64,000 bases of DNA from Epiperipatus broadwayi (lineage: Eukaryota; Onychophora; Udeonychophora; Euonychophora; Peripatidae), in contig JAQFVV010006199.1 of the NCBI GenBank assembly GCA_028023455.1, positions 5,096,972 through 5,160,971 on the forward strand. Reading direction: 5' to 3'. Shown here in pieces: positions 34,097 through 49,020 of the stretch. Under the pieces are notes generated by a model. That model was not told the DNA's origin. It made no database searches and saw only the letters and a program-made list of their open reading frames with translations. Positions within the stretch are counted from its first letter, which is position 1. Each line of letters starts with the position of its first letter. A program made the position numbers and the translations under genes.

Positions 34097-37000
34097 ACAT
34101 TAAATATATATAAGCTACATACATTAGCTTTATTTTTTCAAATGTTATATGAATTTTTAAATAAATAAGTAATTCAATGGTTTATTTTTGGGATGTTCAA
34201 AAAAAGTTCAAGCAACGAAGTAACCGAATTGGTCCCACCCAACACATAATCCTTAAGTTCCGGATTCTACCATTCTAACTCTTTACCAAACAAACAGTGC
34301 GGAACAATTTTTATTTTTAAAAAAAAATAACATTATTACACAAACATATATATATTGCGTGTGTGTGTACTTATAATAAAATATTTAATTAGAAAATTAG
34401 CTTTATAAATTATAATTGTATTTAGCTTATTTTTATTTTTTAACGAGATATTATAGTTTAGATTTGTGAAGAAACTTGAATATCTTTGGTAGATTTTGTT
34501 ACATTCACATTCCCAAATGATTTCTAATCTTTTCTTAGTGAAATTTTTGTATGCTATAAAGAAAATGCATTAGCTCTCCTTTCAAATATTGATAAAAATA
34601 GTACTTTTTACCCTGATAAATTCTCTCAGGCATCAAAATAATAGACTATTTAAAATTGAAAAGTAAAAGCAAACAAAATAATGATTATCAAAAAAAGTTT
34701 TGTGATATTTTATAATATTATAGCAATAATGTTAAATACATTTATTATTTTCATCGAATTTCAAATATAAAGTTAATAGTTTAATGTTGATAAAAATAAA
34801 AAAAAACTTTTTCATAAATATATTACATAATATGAATAGCTTTATAAAATAGAAAGTATTAAATCTATAATCAGACATATTATACTACTATTATTTAGGG
34901 TTTAATATCAAACTTATTTAAAAACAAACAAACAAACAAACAAAAACAAATATTTTGTTATATCATCTACCTATTAAGATCGCATTTTTTTTCTTAATAC
35001 ATTGAAATAAAAAGTTTTATACTGTGGACTTATGTATACATAAATTAAACTCCAAACTAAATTGTAAAAGTATTTGAATATACTAAGACAACATTATGGG
35101 AAATTCAAATCCCCAAACAAATGATTATAATTGAACACTTATACACGCATACACATTATAACTTTTAATTTATATATTTTATTCACATGGATAAAAAAAA
35201 AAATCTGATACAAATATATGAATCTCAAAGTTCATTTTATGCAAACCAGAATTGTTTATTTGGCCCAAATCACAACTTTTCATCGATTATCACCTTTTAA
35301 CTAACCTTTAATTAAAGATTAATGTGTATAACTGAGTTAAAACTGATGTCTCACTTTCTAGCCTAATAAACGATTAGTAATAATGATGAAAGTATTTAAG
35401 TAGAAGAATGCTGTCATAGTTATAAATTCAGGAAATTTGTCAGCATTGGATTAAATTGTAATAATGTCATGTTAATAAATATTGAAAAAGATTAATAAAA
35501 CTATATTACAGGTTGCAATATAAGCCAACTGAAGGGTGCTAATTCAGTATGAATTATATCTAGACAGTCATTTGTGTTTTAAAGATGTAATCTTTAAAGC
35601 AAGTGGGAGAAATGTAAAGTTATAAATGTATTTAAGATTACTCAAACTGAAAAAAAAAGAAATGAAATTATTTATTTAAAAATCATGCCATTGTATTTAA
35701 TAATGATAGATGTCTTAATATTTAAGTAAACTTGAATTAAATGCCTTTGCAGCTAATAGTGTAAGTACAAATAAAATATTCAAAAGAGTAAAATATAATA
35801 AATCATATTGTTGTTCATTATTAAATTCCATACTTTGTTTATGATCTCTGCAACTAAATATATTTTATTTTTATTATTAAATCTGACTTCAGCTTTTTTT
35901 AGTTAAGATTATATTAAACTTTCCTTAAAAACTCTGAGTAATTTTCTATTATGAAAGCTAATGAAAGGAGAAGAGGTGAGATATTATTATAGGAAGTATT
36001 TAAATTAGTCAAGGCCCTAATCGAATTTTACAGTCACACACATGGAAAAAAGATATATCCTGAGGATATATATTTAAATAACATGTAGAAGATTTAGCAC
36101 ACACATATATATATATATTAAGTTGTATTTTATGTGCATTTTTATTACTAATTATTATTAGAAATTTGATTAAATTCGAATTCAGACATTGTGAGTGATT
36201 ATTCACTGGATAAATTTCATAATCACTAGAAAATATAGCTTGTTTACTTCTGAAAATATGTGGTTATTCTGCCACTTTATAGTGCTGTTTTACAATTATC
36301 ATAAATGATGTTATTTAGGAGATTTTTTTTAAAAAAAACAGCATCTGTGGGGGTGTTGTTAGTGATCTTTAATTTAAAGAAATGTGATGAGGTGAGAATA
36401 TTATAGACTGTTGACTTTCAACTGGTCTAGTTTTCATGAAATAGTTTTAGAATAAACAGAATATGATGTTTAACTTATTTATTAAATGTTTTTGAATATT
36501 TTTACCCTCTAATTAATTAATAATTATTTAAAACAAATATACATATACTTGCACCCTTTCAATTAATTCATTTATGTTTTATTTTTAGAAACAGAATTTA
36601 ATAAACTTGACAGTAATGTAAAAAAAAAAAGATCACAGTATCTATAATGCTCTCAGAATTAACACAGTGTTAAATTTTTTTCCAGATATTGTAGTAATTA
36701 TGAAACAAATATCAGATTTTAATGCAGAATTTGATATATTTTTATCAATATACATTGGTTTGTTTACATTAAAAAAATAACAATACAAAATAATTTGTTC
36801 ATTTTTAGAAAAAATGCTTACATAAATATCTATGATGACATTTATGTTACATTGCCCTTAATTACAAATAAGTGTTTAAATATTTAAAATGGTCATCTGA
36901 ATTTTAGAATATTGTGATTTGATAAATAATTTTGTTTTTATACACAATATTTATTGTAATATATAGGAAGTAAATGAACCTTCACAACTGCAGCTGTTAT

Positions 37001-39308
37001 AATATAAATTGACATGCAAAATAAAAAGAAGTCAAGTCCAACTTATTGAGTGAAATGCTGAGTATTTGTTAAAACTCTCATGATACAGAACAAAAGAAAA
37101 TGTCAGATTTCAAGGGATTAAACATTTAATTAGATAGAAGTGTGGTTTGAGTGTAACAAAGTATATCCTTTAATTTTCTGGCCACACCAAAGTCCATATC
37201 CATATTCCATAATCTCCATCCCCAGGTGATAATAATCTTCTTTGAACCATTAAGAATTAGCACTTTTTACTGTTATATATATATATAGATATTAATGTCT
37301 AAATTAATAATCATAGCTTTAAGCTCTAAAATTTTTTATTGGCTTATCAAATAAAACAAATATTGAGATTTACTATTGTTATTGTGGTAAATAATAAATA
37401 TATAAGAGATATTCATATTTTTTCGTAAACTACTACCTTTTAAAATAGATTATAAAAATTATACAAGATGTCTTCCATACAGATTTTATCAATTATAACG
37501 TCCCAAAAATTTTGTCTCAATTTTTTTTAAGACACAGTTAATATTTAATGAAAAATAAACACATCCACATAAAAACAATTTTAGAAAAGAAAATACACAA
37601 GATCACAAGATAATGTATTAAATACAATAAAAAAATATTTAAATTTATTATTAATACAAAATATTTAATTTGATAGCTAGGCAATAAATATTACATGTGT
37701 GTGCGTGTACAAATGTTTCTGTTATTAAATGTAGTAAATGTAAAAGGGTAAAATATATTAAAATGCTTAAAGAGATAAATTTCTAATGTTAAATAAATGG
37801 ATTTATTATCAATTAAAAATGAGATCTTTAAAATAAATAAAACAGAAATCATTTAGTTTAATATTTTAATATTGCAATTCATTTATTTGTAAAACAAACA
37901 ATAGTGTATTTTATTTTTGTTATTATTTAAGCTGATATTGTATTTTAATTTTTAAAAATGATATTTAACATTCATATAAATATTCTTGTCTCAAATTTGA
38001 CATCTTAATCATCTAAAATTTTCAAATCTCTTCTACTTCCAATTTTTTTCTAGCAACCAAAGCCAAATATTCCTGTACAAATTCAAGAAATGAAGTATTG
38101 TGGGTAATAAATGATGAAATAACTAATCACATGGCAAAACTTATAAATACATCCACCTATCAAGATTTGTTTAGTCTTCTTTAATTACAGTGGGTTGAAG
38201 GACTGCATCTGATTTAAATCAAGAATTAACCATTTTGTCATTTTTTACCAACTGCACATCTGAATAGAATTTAGCTAAACATTTGCATTTAATTCACAAT
38301 GTTTCCTCTACATCTCCTAAAATGGGCAAATTAAAATATTAACAATGTTTATCATTCAGTAGTGTATTTAAAGGAATGGAATTTTAATATTTTGATTTAA
38401 CAATGATCTTTTAAAATTACTTTGCAATGCTACCACTTGTGATTACTCTGCAGTAATTGTTTCTCTTCTCTAAAGTTTAAAGACACTTCCTTGGAATTAT
38501 ATTCACTGAATCAATCTAAAACCACCATTTTATAATATAAAATAATATATGGAATTAACATGTAATTTCATTTTATATTTTGTGAATACTACCTAAAAAG
38601 AAACTGAGCTTTATAAGATGAATTCAAATCAATGGATTAATGAATAGCTTGGTCTCATAAGTGTGGAAATGAACAGAACTCCGGTTGAATAATATAAAAT
38701 TGACATGAGGCAGTGGATTAATAAATCTCTGCATATTATATTAATGAAAAACCTACATAAAACTTTGGATGTTTTTGTAAAGCTAATTTAACCATTGGAT
38801 TAATATTTGGTTGATACTATAGTGACCACAGAAATCCAAAAGATAATGAGGTTATATTTATTGATATTATACCTTCACAATTATGCCTAGAGACATTATA
38901 ATTTATGGAAGATATTTCCTTAAATAGATTAATTGCTAAGTCAATACATGCAGACATACAGATAAATATATATTTTGTTTTATTAAATGCTTTAGAAACT
39001 CAATATTAATGAACTTCTGCTATAAAATGTAAGCCTAAGAATATGGCATATGTATGTTGAAAGCATATTAAGCATGAGTAAAATTTAAGTTATACAAAAG
39101 TCTACATAAGAATTTATATAAGATTATTCTAGATTAAGTAGATCAAATGAATTTAGTGGGATTTATCACTCTATAGAAATGCCAAATAATATTTTGATAC
39201 ACTTGGAATAATTAAAATATATCTGTATAAAATTTTCTCTGACTGTGGATTAAAATTATTATCTATTCTATAGTTAGTCTAATTATTTTAATATTTTTAA
39301 AGTAAGAA
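34097..39308. other. Long AT-rich non-coding stretch
   Basis: No open frame above chance length (65 codons at 36009-36206 is the longest), no tRNA, and no inverted or tandem repeat seen by eye apart from short TA runs (36103-36118, 37276-37288) and (AAAC)n near 34921-34945. Confidence 0.4.
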
Positions 39309-39448
<140 letters not shown>

Positions 39449-42400
39449 GTTAAAAGTTCTCCAAGAAAAAAATACTATAAGGAAGATACAGGTAATAAAT
39501 TGTATTTATCAACGAAATTGGATATAAATGTGTGTTTGTAATTCTATTATGTATTGGAGATCGGTTGTGATAAACTTTAAATGAGGATAAAATATTACAA
39601 ATCAAAATTCATAGTTAATCTCTTATATGTTTTAATGATTTCTTAAATCAACCTCATATATTTGTTTAGTAAAAGGTATCTAGAATAACAACTAAATAGT
39701 TATAAGGTCACCTGTTCTATCTTGGCCATTAGGTACTAAGATGAATTAATGAAGAGTGTATAGTATATTGAATTATCCTCATGGCATTGCTAACCACAAA
39801 TATTATTGTTTAGTCGAGATTGATTCCTGACAATATTGTAATAAAGTTTTAGCCCTAATAAAAGCCCAAAGGTATATTTGTCATGCCACTAGCACCTGTG
39901 ATAACCGAGTCTCATTAAAGTTATATATTAAAAAATAATAATATGCTGAGTAAATACTTTACTCGTTTATGAAAAGGTTTTTAAGTAATAACTCTGATGC
40001 CTTTAAGAAGAGGTTGTTGTTATTATGATTGTTATTATTATTAATGTATTTAAGAATACAATAAAGCAATCTTGTATTCTATATGTAATCAATGCTTAGG
40101 TTTTTTAAACAATCACTATACAATCTTCTATAATGGAATGTTTTGTTGTCACCTTACATTTTTGATCAAACACAGGCACTTATAACCCATGTAGAATGTG
40201 TTTATAAAGCATAGTTGCACAATATGATTTATAATAATTTCACAGAACTTATTGTTATTATGATTACATTCGTATAAATATTTATCATTTATTATTAATA
40301 ATTTTTATAAATAAATAAATAAATATATATATAATTCAATTTATTGGCACCATTTTCATTTTTAATATTGAATTTGTTGAGATATGAATAGATACAATAA
40401 AATTCCATTGCTATCTTAATCTTATCAAAAATAGATCATTTTAAAATCATTGAGATTATTATTTGTAATATTAATAATTATTATATTTCATTAAGAACCC
40501 TGATACCATTGATTAATTTAAATTAAATGCTATCTGATAGTTAAGAACTAATCTACAAGCCTTATTAAATAAGACACATATTGAGTCCTATTAAATTAGT
40601 TATTTATCTGTTCTATACACATTTACATGCATAATTTGTCTTATAAGAATGCCCTAAGATAATATTATTAAAATTATAAGGATATCCTTTGATCATTCTG
40701 AATATAGTACATTTAAAGTTACACATAGCTATTCAAATAGATATTTTCTTATTAATGGTATTTATGAATTTGTTAAAAACATTCTCCCTCTTAAATACTT
40801 ATGTTATTAATAAATTTTTTATTATAAATTTTAAAAAAAAAACTTTGTTTGTGGATCTAGTTCTAGTTTGGCCCCTTGCATGTGCTCTATTCCTGGTCTA
40901 GTATACCATTTGAATAGTCATAATAATTTATCTCTGTTTAAAGGAAATAATTTGATTTGAAATTTGAGTTTGCAATTCATATTCATTTTATTATTATTTT
41001 CTTGTAATAAATAACTATATCTCAATATTATAGGATGGCAGTTTTTTTCATAGGTTAACTTATCTTTAGCACTGTTACTCTGTTAAATTTAAAAGATTAA
41101 ATAATGTAAATCTTTCCCTGAGCACTTTTCAGCATGTAAACAAACAAATATTAAAAATAATGTATTCAGTAACTTCTGGATTCTAAGATGCTTTGAAATT
41201 TTTAATTTCATATGTTGAGATATATGCTGATTATTTACCAAAAAAAAAGACATTTTTCAGTACTTAGGTAAAACTATCCATTAATTTAAACTTAATTTCG
41301 ATTCATAAATAATTTTATTAATTCATTTCATAAAAATAATATAAAATTAAAAATTTAATCCAAAGAATTAAAAAATAATTGACATTGCTGTTCATATGAG
41401 AAATTAGATCTAAAATGATTTAGTTTATAGCCTTCTTTGTAGTATTTGAAAGAGGTATGTAATACAGATGTTTCCAGAGTTAATGCATAGTCCATATTAC
41501 TTTTTATTCAAAACATAAATAAATAATATGAAATGTAAATTTAAATTTGAATTATCAAATTAGTAATATTTTACTTAATAAAAAAGAAAATAAATTGATC
41601 ATACTATTTTAATAGCAAGCAGGTGAAAATAAATAAGATTTAAACATTTAAATGGTCTTATTTGTTCATTTAGAAATCTGGATCATGTTGTTTAATAAAT
41701 ATAGCACATGAATATATAGAAATGTCAGTTTTAGTTCAAGAACCACCTTCTCTTATAAAGCCATAAGTTAAATATCCTAAAATATCACCGTAACTAGATC
41801 CATTCATAAACAATTGTGATAAACTCATTTTTTTCCCTTATAATTTTTGAGTTATAATGACTCAGACAGAAAAATCTTCATTAAATGTGTAGCCATTAAC
41901 ATAAAGTTCATTTATATTGTAATAAAATAATTTTTATATAATATAAATATTTTTGAGATTATTCTAATAAGTATTAGTAATTACTTTAATAATACAGGTT
42001 GTATTAGTTAATAAAATCTTGTATTTTGACATTGGCACAATTCTAAATATTCCATTTTAATAGATTTATCAATATGATTTCCATGGGTATCAAGGTTAAG
42101 AAAAAAAGAAAAAGAAAAATTGTGATTAATGAAATATAGCATGTTTAAATGTTACTTGATTTCACTTCTGTTCTAACACACCTTAATTTAAATAAAATAT
42201 TTATTAATAACATATGTAAAAGCAGCTAAACAAAAGAAATTTGGATCACAAATAGTAAGGATGATTGGCACACTAAGAGACCATACAGCTGCATATATAT
42301 ATATATATATATATGTTTGAATAATTTTAGACAGCCTGTATAATTATCTAGTTTGTTTTTAAATTTGTTCGAGTGTTTTCTAGTATTATTGTTATTTATT

Positions 42401-45400
42401 AAAAAACAACAAATTGTGCATCACAGAGCAGAGATTATAAATGTGATAGTTTTATTTCTACAAAGCAGATTTTCTGAAAAGAAAAATAAAATAAATTGTA
42501 GTATTATGTAATTTAAATAATTTTGTATAGACATCCTGTAAACCACTACACTCTTACAAAAGATGTATTTGAACTTTTTTCTAACTTACAATTGATAATG
42601 TTTCTATAGTATAAAGTATAAAGTAGGTAAAGACCACATATTTATTTTAAGCATAACATGAACATTCTTCTGTTCAAGAATGCTAAGCATTAGTCAGTCT
42701 GTATATTTATTCGTTTTGGATATAGTAATATATGATTTTTTCTTAAATGTCATTTCTTTTGTAGGAATGATATCTTTATTTTGCCATTAGTTGTCATTGG
42801 GCGCTATTATTATTTGAACATATTTTGTGTATGGAAGAGATTTGTCTGTGATATCACAATTGTTGTCTTAAGATTGCCATGGAAGATATAATATTAATCA
42901 TTTTTTTGTTTCATATATAAGTAAATTGAATAAAGTCATGACTAATTTTTAATATTATGGAATTGTAATTTTGTAAGTAAAAGCTGATTACTTTGTCCTG
43001 ACAAGAAATAATTTTCTACACAGTGAATAAACTTTTCCTATGAATAATTTTTATGGAAATTATGATTGTAAGAATTATATGAAATTTGTGATGATAAATA
43101 TCTAAGAAGACATTGAGAGATATATAGTTGAGAATAATGATACTGTGTGTCTTTTAGCGACATTGCTCAAATATAAAAAACAATCATAAATATATTGTTC
43201 CTTCACTAAGGAATGTATTTTCTATGTTCTACCTTTGTATATGTTGTACAGACTTCATTTTTCTATATTGAAATCAAGTTTATGAAAATGTTCAAATTCC
43301 TTCATAATTTTATTTAGTGTATAAACAAGTTTTTGTCTGTTGTAAAAAAACCCTGATTATTCGAGTGTTCAATGCAGGATAAACTATGATATAATGTGGG
43401 TATATTAATGCTTGGAATATGTTTTTCTATATTACTCAAAATTGCATCCATGCCAATCCTAAACGATGATTCTTGTGTTAACGATTAATAATGTGGCTTA
43501 AATGAGAAAGAAATTTTTCCATTTAAGACACTGTTTATTCCTATGTTTATTATTCTATTTTTTATATAGAATAGATTTAGGGATTTAATTTTTTTTAATG
43601 TTTGAATGAAATAATTAATTAATTGTATGTCAAAAGCTATCTTGATAACAAGTTGTATTGCGATTGGTTTATATTCCTAATATTTAGCACAGTACCAATA
43701 ATGAACTTAACTAAAAATGCTGCTTTATTATGGATGAACTATTTTGGCAAAAAGTCACCTGCAAATAGTGATAACAGGTTTATGTTCATTTGTTTTAATA
43801 CATTTTTAATCAATTTGATTCCTAAAAGTAACATAGATATAGACTTTATATTTTGAATTCTGGTTGATGATATTTTTTCTTCATGCCTGAAACAATTGAT
43901 GCTGGAAATAAATTATGATTTTCATAATTTTACTTTGATAAGAAATTAGCAATATCTGTCAAATATGAAGAGATGAACTGACTTCTGGGTGTGAAGATAA
44001 ACTTTGGTATGCCTGCTGAATCTGGGTGGCAAAAATCAATGTATCCTTTAAATTTTTGGTAATTTTTGTAATTTAAATATTAGTTGATCCAAAGTATTTA
44101 TATCAGAATCGGAATAATGTTTATATAATTTATCATTAAGATGTGTACAAGTACAATTTTCAAATTATCACCAGTAACATTTATGTTACTTATTGCTAGA
44201 GCTATGTGGATTCTTGATGTAGGTGATAGTTTTAGAGCCTTCTGGATATACTGTTGGGTCCAAGAGTGAGATTGTATGACAAAATCTTTTTTTGTAGTAA
44301 TATACTCTTTCACTACGTAACATTTAGAATTGTTTTTTTCTTCTTTATTTGTTGTGGATGAATACTATGTCATTCGTTTGTACAGTTCATCAGCAATAAA
44401 GAAAAAACTTGTAGTAGATACCATGATATTGTGACAATTTATAATGAGTAAAGTTATATGTATGAATGATATCCATTTTTATTCATGTACATATTGAAAT
44501 ATATTGATCAAGATATTATGGAAGACTGTTCAAATGAATACTTTGGAATGAAAAAAACTATTCAATGAATTTGTTATTCAACAATTTGTTATTATCAGAG
44601 ATTAAGGATTGGATTATAAAAAACACTTCACATTTATATGAAATATTTGCAAAATAGTTTGAATAATACAAAATTATTGAAAGCTATTGAGCATGAATCT
44701 GATAAAGAAGACATTAACTAAATAATTTTTATTTAAATATGTAAATATTAGTAAAAGACAAGACTATTTATTAAAATTTATCAAAAAGGATTAAATTTCA
44801 TAAACAGCTGAAAGTCATAGTAATTATGAAAAACATGTTAATAGTTCATGTGTAAAATAAACATTGATTTGTTAAAATAAGATGTAATACAGAATAATGT
44901 AGTATATGACCTAATGAATGTCTGATGGTTAAGTTAATTATTATAGAAAAATATTATTAAAAAAAGTGGAATTATGTGTAAGAAAGAGGTAATAATCATG
45001 ATAATAAAGACGAAATGCAAATCAGTATTGTATTTATGATGCTGAATATAAAACTAATTGAATATTTTTATGTAAATACAATACGTTTATTCCAACATAA
45101 TTACAGTTCAAAAAAGATTATTCTAATTCACTTATTATTACATTCCTTTCAAAAAAAGTTTGAAGATTAGGAAGATTAACAATTAAATTCTTTATATGTT
45201 TTTTTTTTTTTTGTAGAATAAACAAATGTTTTGAATAATAAAAGTTGATTTAGACATTAAAATTTACCAACAGATATTGTTAAAAGATTGCAAAAAAACA
45301 TACTCGACTGCCTAAATTGTCTATAGAGATAATACGCCAAAAAATATCAAATCAATTTTGTGTATTGTAATGTTAAAATATAAATACCGTTGTTTACTTA

Positions 45401-45685
45401 ACAAACATCAATAGTTATGACTAGAAAATTAGTCACTTAATTATTTTGCAGTACTTTACAGTTATATTTCAATACTAAAGCTAAGTTTATACTTACTTTA
45501 TATAAATATAAACAAAAACATCACTTGATTATTTATAGTTCACCACTTTTTAATATCATATCCACAAATAATTATTTGAGCATTGTTTAAAAACTAAATT
45601 TTATGTGTATATGTATATGTAAGAAACTGAAATTAACTTTACAAATTTAATATATAAAACATAAAATTTATAAATACAAGATGTG
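39449..45685. other. Long AT-rich non-coding stretch
   Basis: Short frames at 40689-40901, 43623-43856 (+) and 44098-44313 (-) are of chance length, and none has a motif I can name. The part from 42700 to 44400 is slightly richer in G and has several adjoining open pieces on both strands. It might be a very old element, but nothing identifies it. A TA run lies at 42294-42314. Confidence 0.35.
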
Positions 45686-46011
45686 ATATGTTGAAATATT
45701 TCCATTATTTATGAGTGAATGTTGAATGTATAGAAAATTTTAAACTTTATTTAAACTTTCCAAATACAAACAACTTGTTAGTAATAACACACAAACAGAC
45801 AATACAGGTTAGTAATTAACACAACGTTTCGAGTAGTATTATTCTCCACTCTTCTTCAGGTATTGCTGGCCTATATGCACAGTGACAATATTCACTTAGA
45901 AGTTGAACTATTACTAACAAGTTGTTTGTATTTGGAAAGTTTAAATAAAGTTTAAAATCTTCTATACATTCAACATTCACTCATAAATGATGGAAATAGT
46001 CCAACATATCA
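45686..46011. repeat. Hairpin element with a PLE/hammerhead-like loop
   Basis: Arms 45686-45788 and 45909-46011 are nearly identical inverted repeats of ~103 bp (landmark ccaaatacaaacaacttgtt and its complement, plus gagtgaatgttgaatgtata). The ~120-bp loop between them is not palindromic. On the minus strand it contains a CTGAAGA...CGAAACGTTG arrangement typical of Penelope-like element termini (see the separate site). A degraded relative of arm and loop lies at 61060-61170. No open frame. Confidence 0.85.
45797..45870 (-). ncRNA. Hammerhead-ribozyme-like motif (candidate)
   Basis: Minus strand, 5' to 3': CAGCAATAC, then CTGAAGA (45859-45853, matching CUGANGA), then a stem II candidate GAGT...ACTC with a single unpaired A, then GAAA (45830-45827), a GTT...AAC stem III candidate, and GTATTGTCTG, which pairs with CAGCAATAC as stem I. 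Hammerhead motifs are known in PLE terminal repeats. The expected UH cleavage dinucleotide between stems III and I is not cleanly present (CU followed by G), so this is a degenerate or differently folded version. Confidence 0.4.
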
Positions 46012-46854
46012 TATCTTATAATATACCATCATTACAAACCTTCAGACAAATATTATAAATATAATTATCTATAGATATTTTATGAAGTGTTGGCCATCCC
46101 ATAGAATTTACCAAAATTTATCCAAATTAAGATCAAAAAACAAAATGTTATTGCCTAGCTCTATTCAGACACATTTCATAATTTGTGTATATGTACACAA
46201 TTAAATTGTTTATTTATTAAATTATAAATCATAAAAATAGTGTAACATAAAAACAAAACATTCAAAAATTTTCATTGGAAATAACTATATAGTCTCCGAA
46301 TATAGATTTTCATTTCTCACTTCTTTCAAATAAGTTACATAATTATATATATAATATAACACATTCATGATGTTTATCAGTTATGTTTAAACATTAACAT
46401 TTTGAATTTAAATTTTAACAGTAAAAGATACTAAAGTTGGCACACATTCATATTATAAACTAAATAAAACTTTTCCATTTATTTATATATTTTGGGTTTG
46501 GTTTATTGAATTTTATAAGATTAATTCCATTTTTTCTTATATATTATTTTATTTAATTAATTATACATATATATTTAATACCTATCATTTGATGTGGATC
46601 TTTTTAACCTCCGTAAAATTTCTGAAAGATCTTTATATCCATCAAAAGCGGGTAATCGGTCATAATTATTGCCTAAGAAAAAACAGAATACATGTAAATT
46701 ATAAATCATTATTAAAATTTACTTAATACAAAGTACATTTAAATTTTCTAAATAAAATACTTACTAAAATTCCATAAAATTTGTAAATTGTGTTTATACA
46801 ACTCTGTAGTAAAATAAATTTCTGTTTAAAATACTTTTCTTCCAAAAACGTAAG
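46012..46854. other. Non-coding AT-rich stretch
   Basis: No frame, RNA or repeat recognised. Confidence 0.35.
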
Positions 46855-46940
46855 CTTGTGGTTAAGACCTGTAGAGGTCCCTACTATCGCATTTTTATGC
46901 GCACATTCTTGAGGTTAAAGCCTTAGTAAATATTACTTAG
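46855..46940 (-). repeat. Single copy of family-4 module A
   Basis: Minus-strand sequence runs from agtaatatttactaaggc through gcgatagtagggacctctac to aggtcttaaccacaagctta, matching the module in the hairpin at 16971-17166 and the direct repeats at 50018 and 50356. It is a solo copy without its inverted partner. Confidence 0.85.
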
Positions 46941-47908
46941 ATAAAGTTTAAAAAAGCGTTTATACAATAATCTTAGCCAAAAATAAGTTTCTACATGCAT
47001 AACTATAGCTTGCAATAATACTTTAACCAAAAAATTTTAAAAATGCCTAGTTTCTGTCTTTTTACCAATCTGTCTGTCAGTATATTTGTCTACTTGTCTA
47101 TTATATATTTATCTGGCTATCTATTTAATAACCTATACATGTTCAAACGTTTGTTATAAATATTGAGTAATATTCTAACTAAACCAATATAAAAAAAGCT
47201 TGTTTTGACTATTAAAGCAAATTGTTTGCTTAAAGGCTGTTGATAATAGTTTCTTGTCATCGTTAATCTATTTCTTTAAGCATTACCTGAAAATATACCC
47301 ATTAATTTCTTTGTTTAAATCAGAAATATTTCTGTAAATTTGTACTGATTCCTGTTTCAAAAAAATAATATAATCATTATCAATATCATGTTTTTTTTAA
47401 AAAAAGATTAGATCTCAAGTAATAATGAGATTGAGCGTGAAGTAATGAACAATCAGTCATATATATATATTAGATAATTGATTATTCACTTATTTTAGCT
47501 CTTTCTTCTGAAATCAATTTGAAATCAATTAATGGTCAAACTAAAGAAAGTACACATTTTGTTAATATACATAATTTGGACATTAAACTTTTAAATATAT
47601 TTAAGAGTAATTATAAAAATTAATAATGAATGTAATTTAATTGAGTTATACGAGTAATGGTTCTTTACTTAGCCTCAATTTCCTGACTACTTGAGATGTA
47701 ATGGTTTCTTTTTAAAAACTTGACCTAGACAATGATCAATGTTATTTCATCCATCTAAAAATACTTTCTCTCTCTGTATATATATATATATAACCTTCAA
47801 GTCAATATTTTTCAATAGATCTATTAATTTGGGCTTTTTGTAGAAGTAGGAATTGGAATCTCTACAGTAATAAAAGCCACACACTATATATATATATTAT
47901 TCAATATC
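46941..47908. other. Non-coding AT-rich stretch
   Basis: Contains (TCTG/TCTA)-type short repeats near 47080-47130 and TA runs near 47460, 47780 and 47888. Nothing else recognised. Confidence 0.35.
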
Positions 47909-47999
47909 TGTATTTTTTCAAAACAAAAATGTAATTATATAATTTAATATTTATAAATATAATAATTAAATAATTAAAAATGTTATTCACTTAGGAGCG

Positions 48000-48560
48000 C
48001 TTTCGAATATCCTAGTAATCTTGGTCAACAAAAACTTTGAAAGACTAACCTTCCCACAATTCGTGATCTTTACATTTGCTGCTTGCCTGTTGATTAAGTC
48101 ATGTTTATATTTGTATATTAGCATAGCTTCCTTTATTTTTCTTTATTGTTATTTTTTTTAAATTAGTAATATTTTTACATTATTAAAATTGAAGTCAAAA
48201 CCATAAATACATGACTTATTATGATCATAAAAAACAGATGCTGAAATATTATTATCTACCTTTACAATTTTCTTTCAATTTCTGAATCCGTTTTAATAAC
48301 AGCAAGGGTTCTTTAGTTCTTTTTTCCAATGTACATCTCAATTCACCTATATATCTACTACCACACCTATATATCCATTTATAAATGACACAGTTTTTAT
48401 TTATAAATGAAGTATTATCTATAGAGTTATTTATTAATTTGTTTAATGTAGATGTGTAAAATGCAATATCACATATACCTTTATATATATATTCCTTATA
48501 AAACTTATTTGATCATTTGAAATATATGGCATTGATATCCAAATTTTTTTTATTAGCAGG
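48000..48560 (-). pseudogene. PLE GIY-YIG endonuclease, downstream copy
   Basis: Minus-strand pieces read NCVIYKWIYRCGSRYIGELR, then CTLEKRTKEP, then SCIYGFDFNF and IKEAMLIYKYKHDLINRQ. They match the GIY-YIG pattern of PLEs: VY-I-C--C---YIGET-R-L--R--EH, a histidine-containing region, and the conserved Glu in KEA-LI before INRQ. The second Cys of the C--C pair is kept in CGS, but EH has become EP and frames change at least twice. In intact elements this domain cuts the target DNA. Confidence 0.75.
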
Positions 48561-48614
48561 AGAATCAATATTATTATTAAAATTCTTATTTTTATATTTT
48601 GTATTAAAATCTCT

Positions 48615-49018
48615 AATAACATTATATATATGCGTATAGAAGAGCAAAAAATAATAATGATAACTTCTCAATATTTTTCGAACATGAGAAGCAGGCTGTC
48701 CATGTGTTTGAACCCTGCAACCACAAGATAGTGTGCTCCAAAGCCAATGAGAGTAAAAGAAAAATCAGGGAGGGGTATTTTGTTATCAGTGATAACAGTG
48801 ACGTCGATAGACATGACACATGCTTTGCTATTTCAAGAAAATGGACAAATTAATTTGCATACATTATTATTTAGTAACATTACAGCAATGGTTTATAACC
48901 TATTTTGGCCATGAATATGAGGGAAAACCTCGAAAGTACTAGGCCTAGATTAATTTGTTTTAATTGTTTTTGGTTACTAATGACAGCATCTTCTTCAGTG
49001 GGTTAAATCGCTTATATA
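48615..49018. repeat. Unclassified segment inserted between PLE RT and endonuclease
   Basis: PLE-like sequence stops near 49021 and resumes near 48600. The ~400 bp between has a different, more GC-balanced composition and no RT or endonuclease features. Its minus strand starts with cactgaagaagatgctgtc, reminiscent of PLE-terminal CTGAAGA motifs, so it could be part of another PLE terminus. Alternatively it is a poorly conserved linker of this element. No target duplication was found. Confidence 0.35.
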
Positions 49019-49020
49019 TG

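Noticed and set aside
43200-44350. Adjoining open pieces on both strands suggesting an old coding element
   Set aside because: No motif of any RT, transposase or other family could be identified in translations of either strand.
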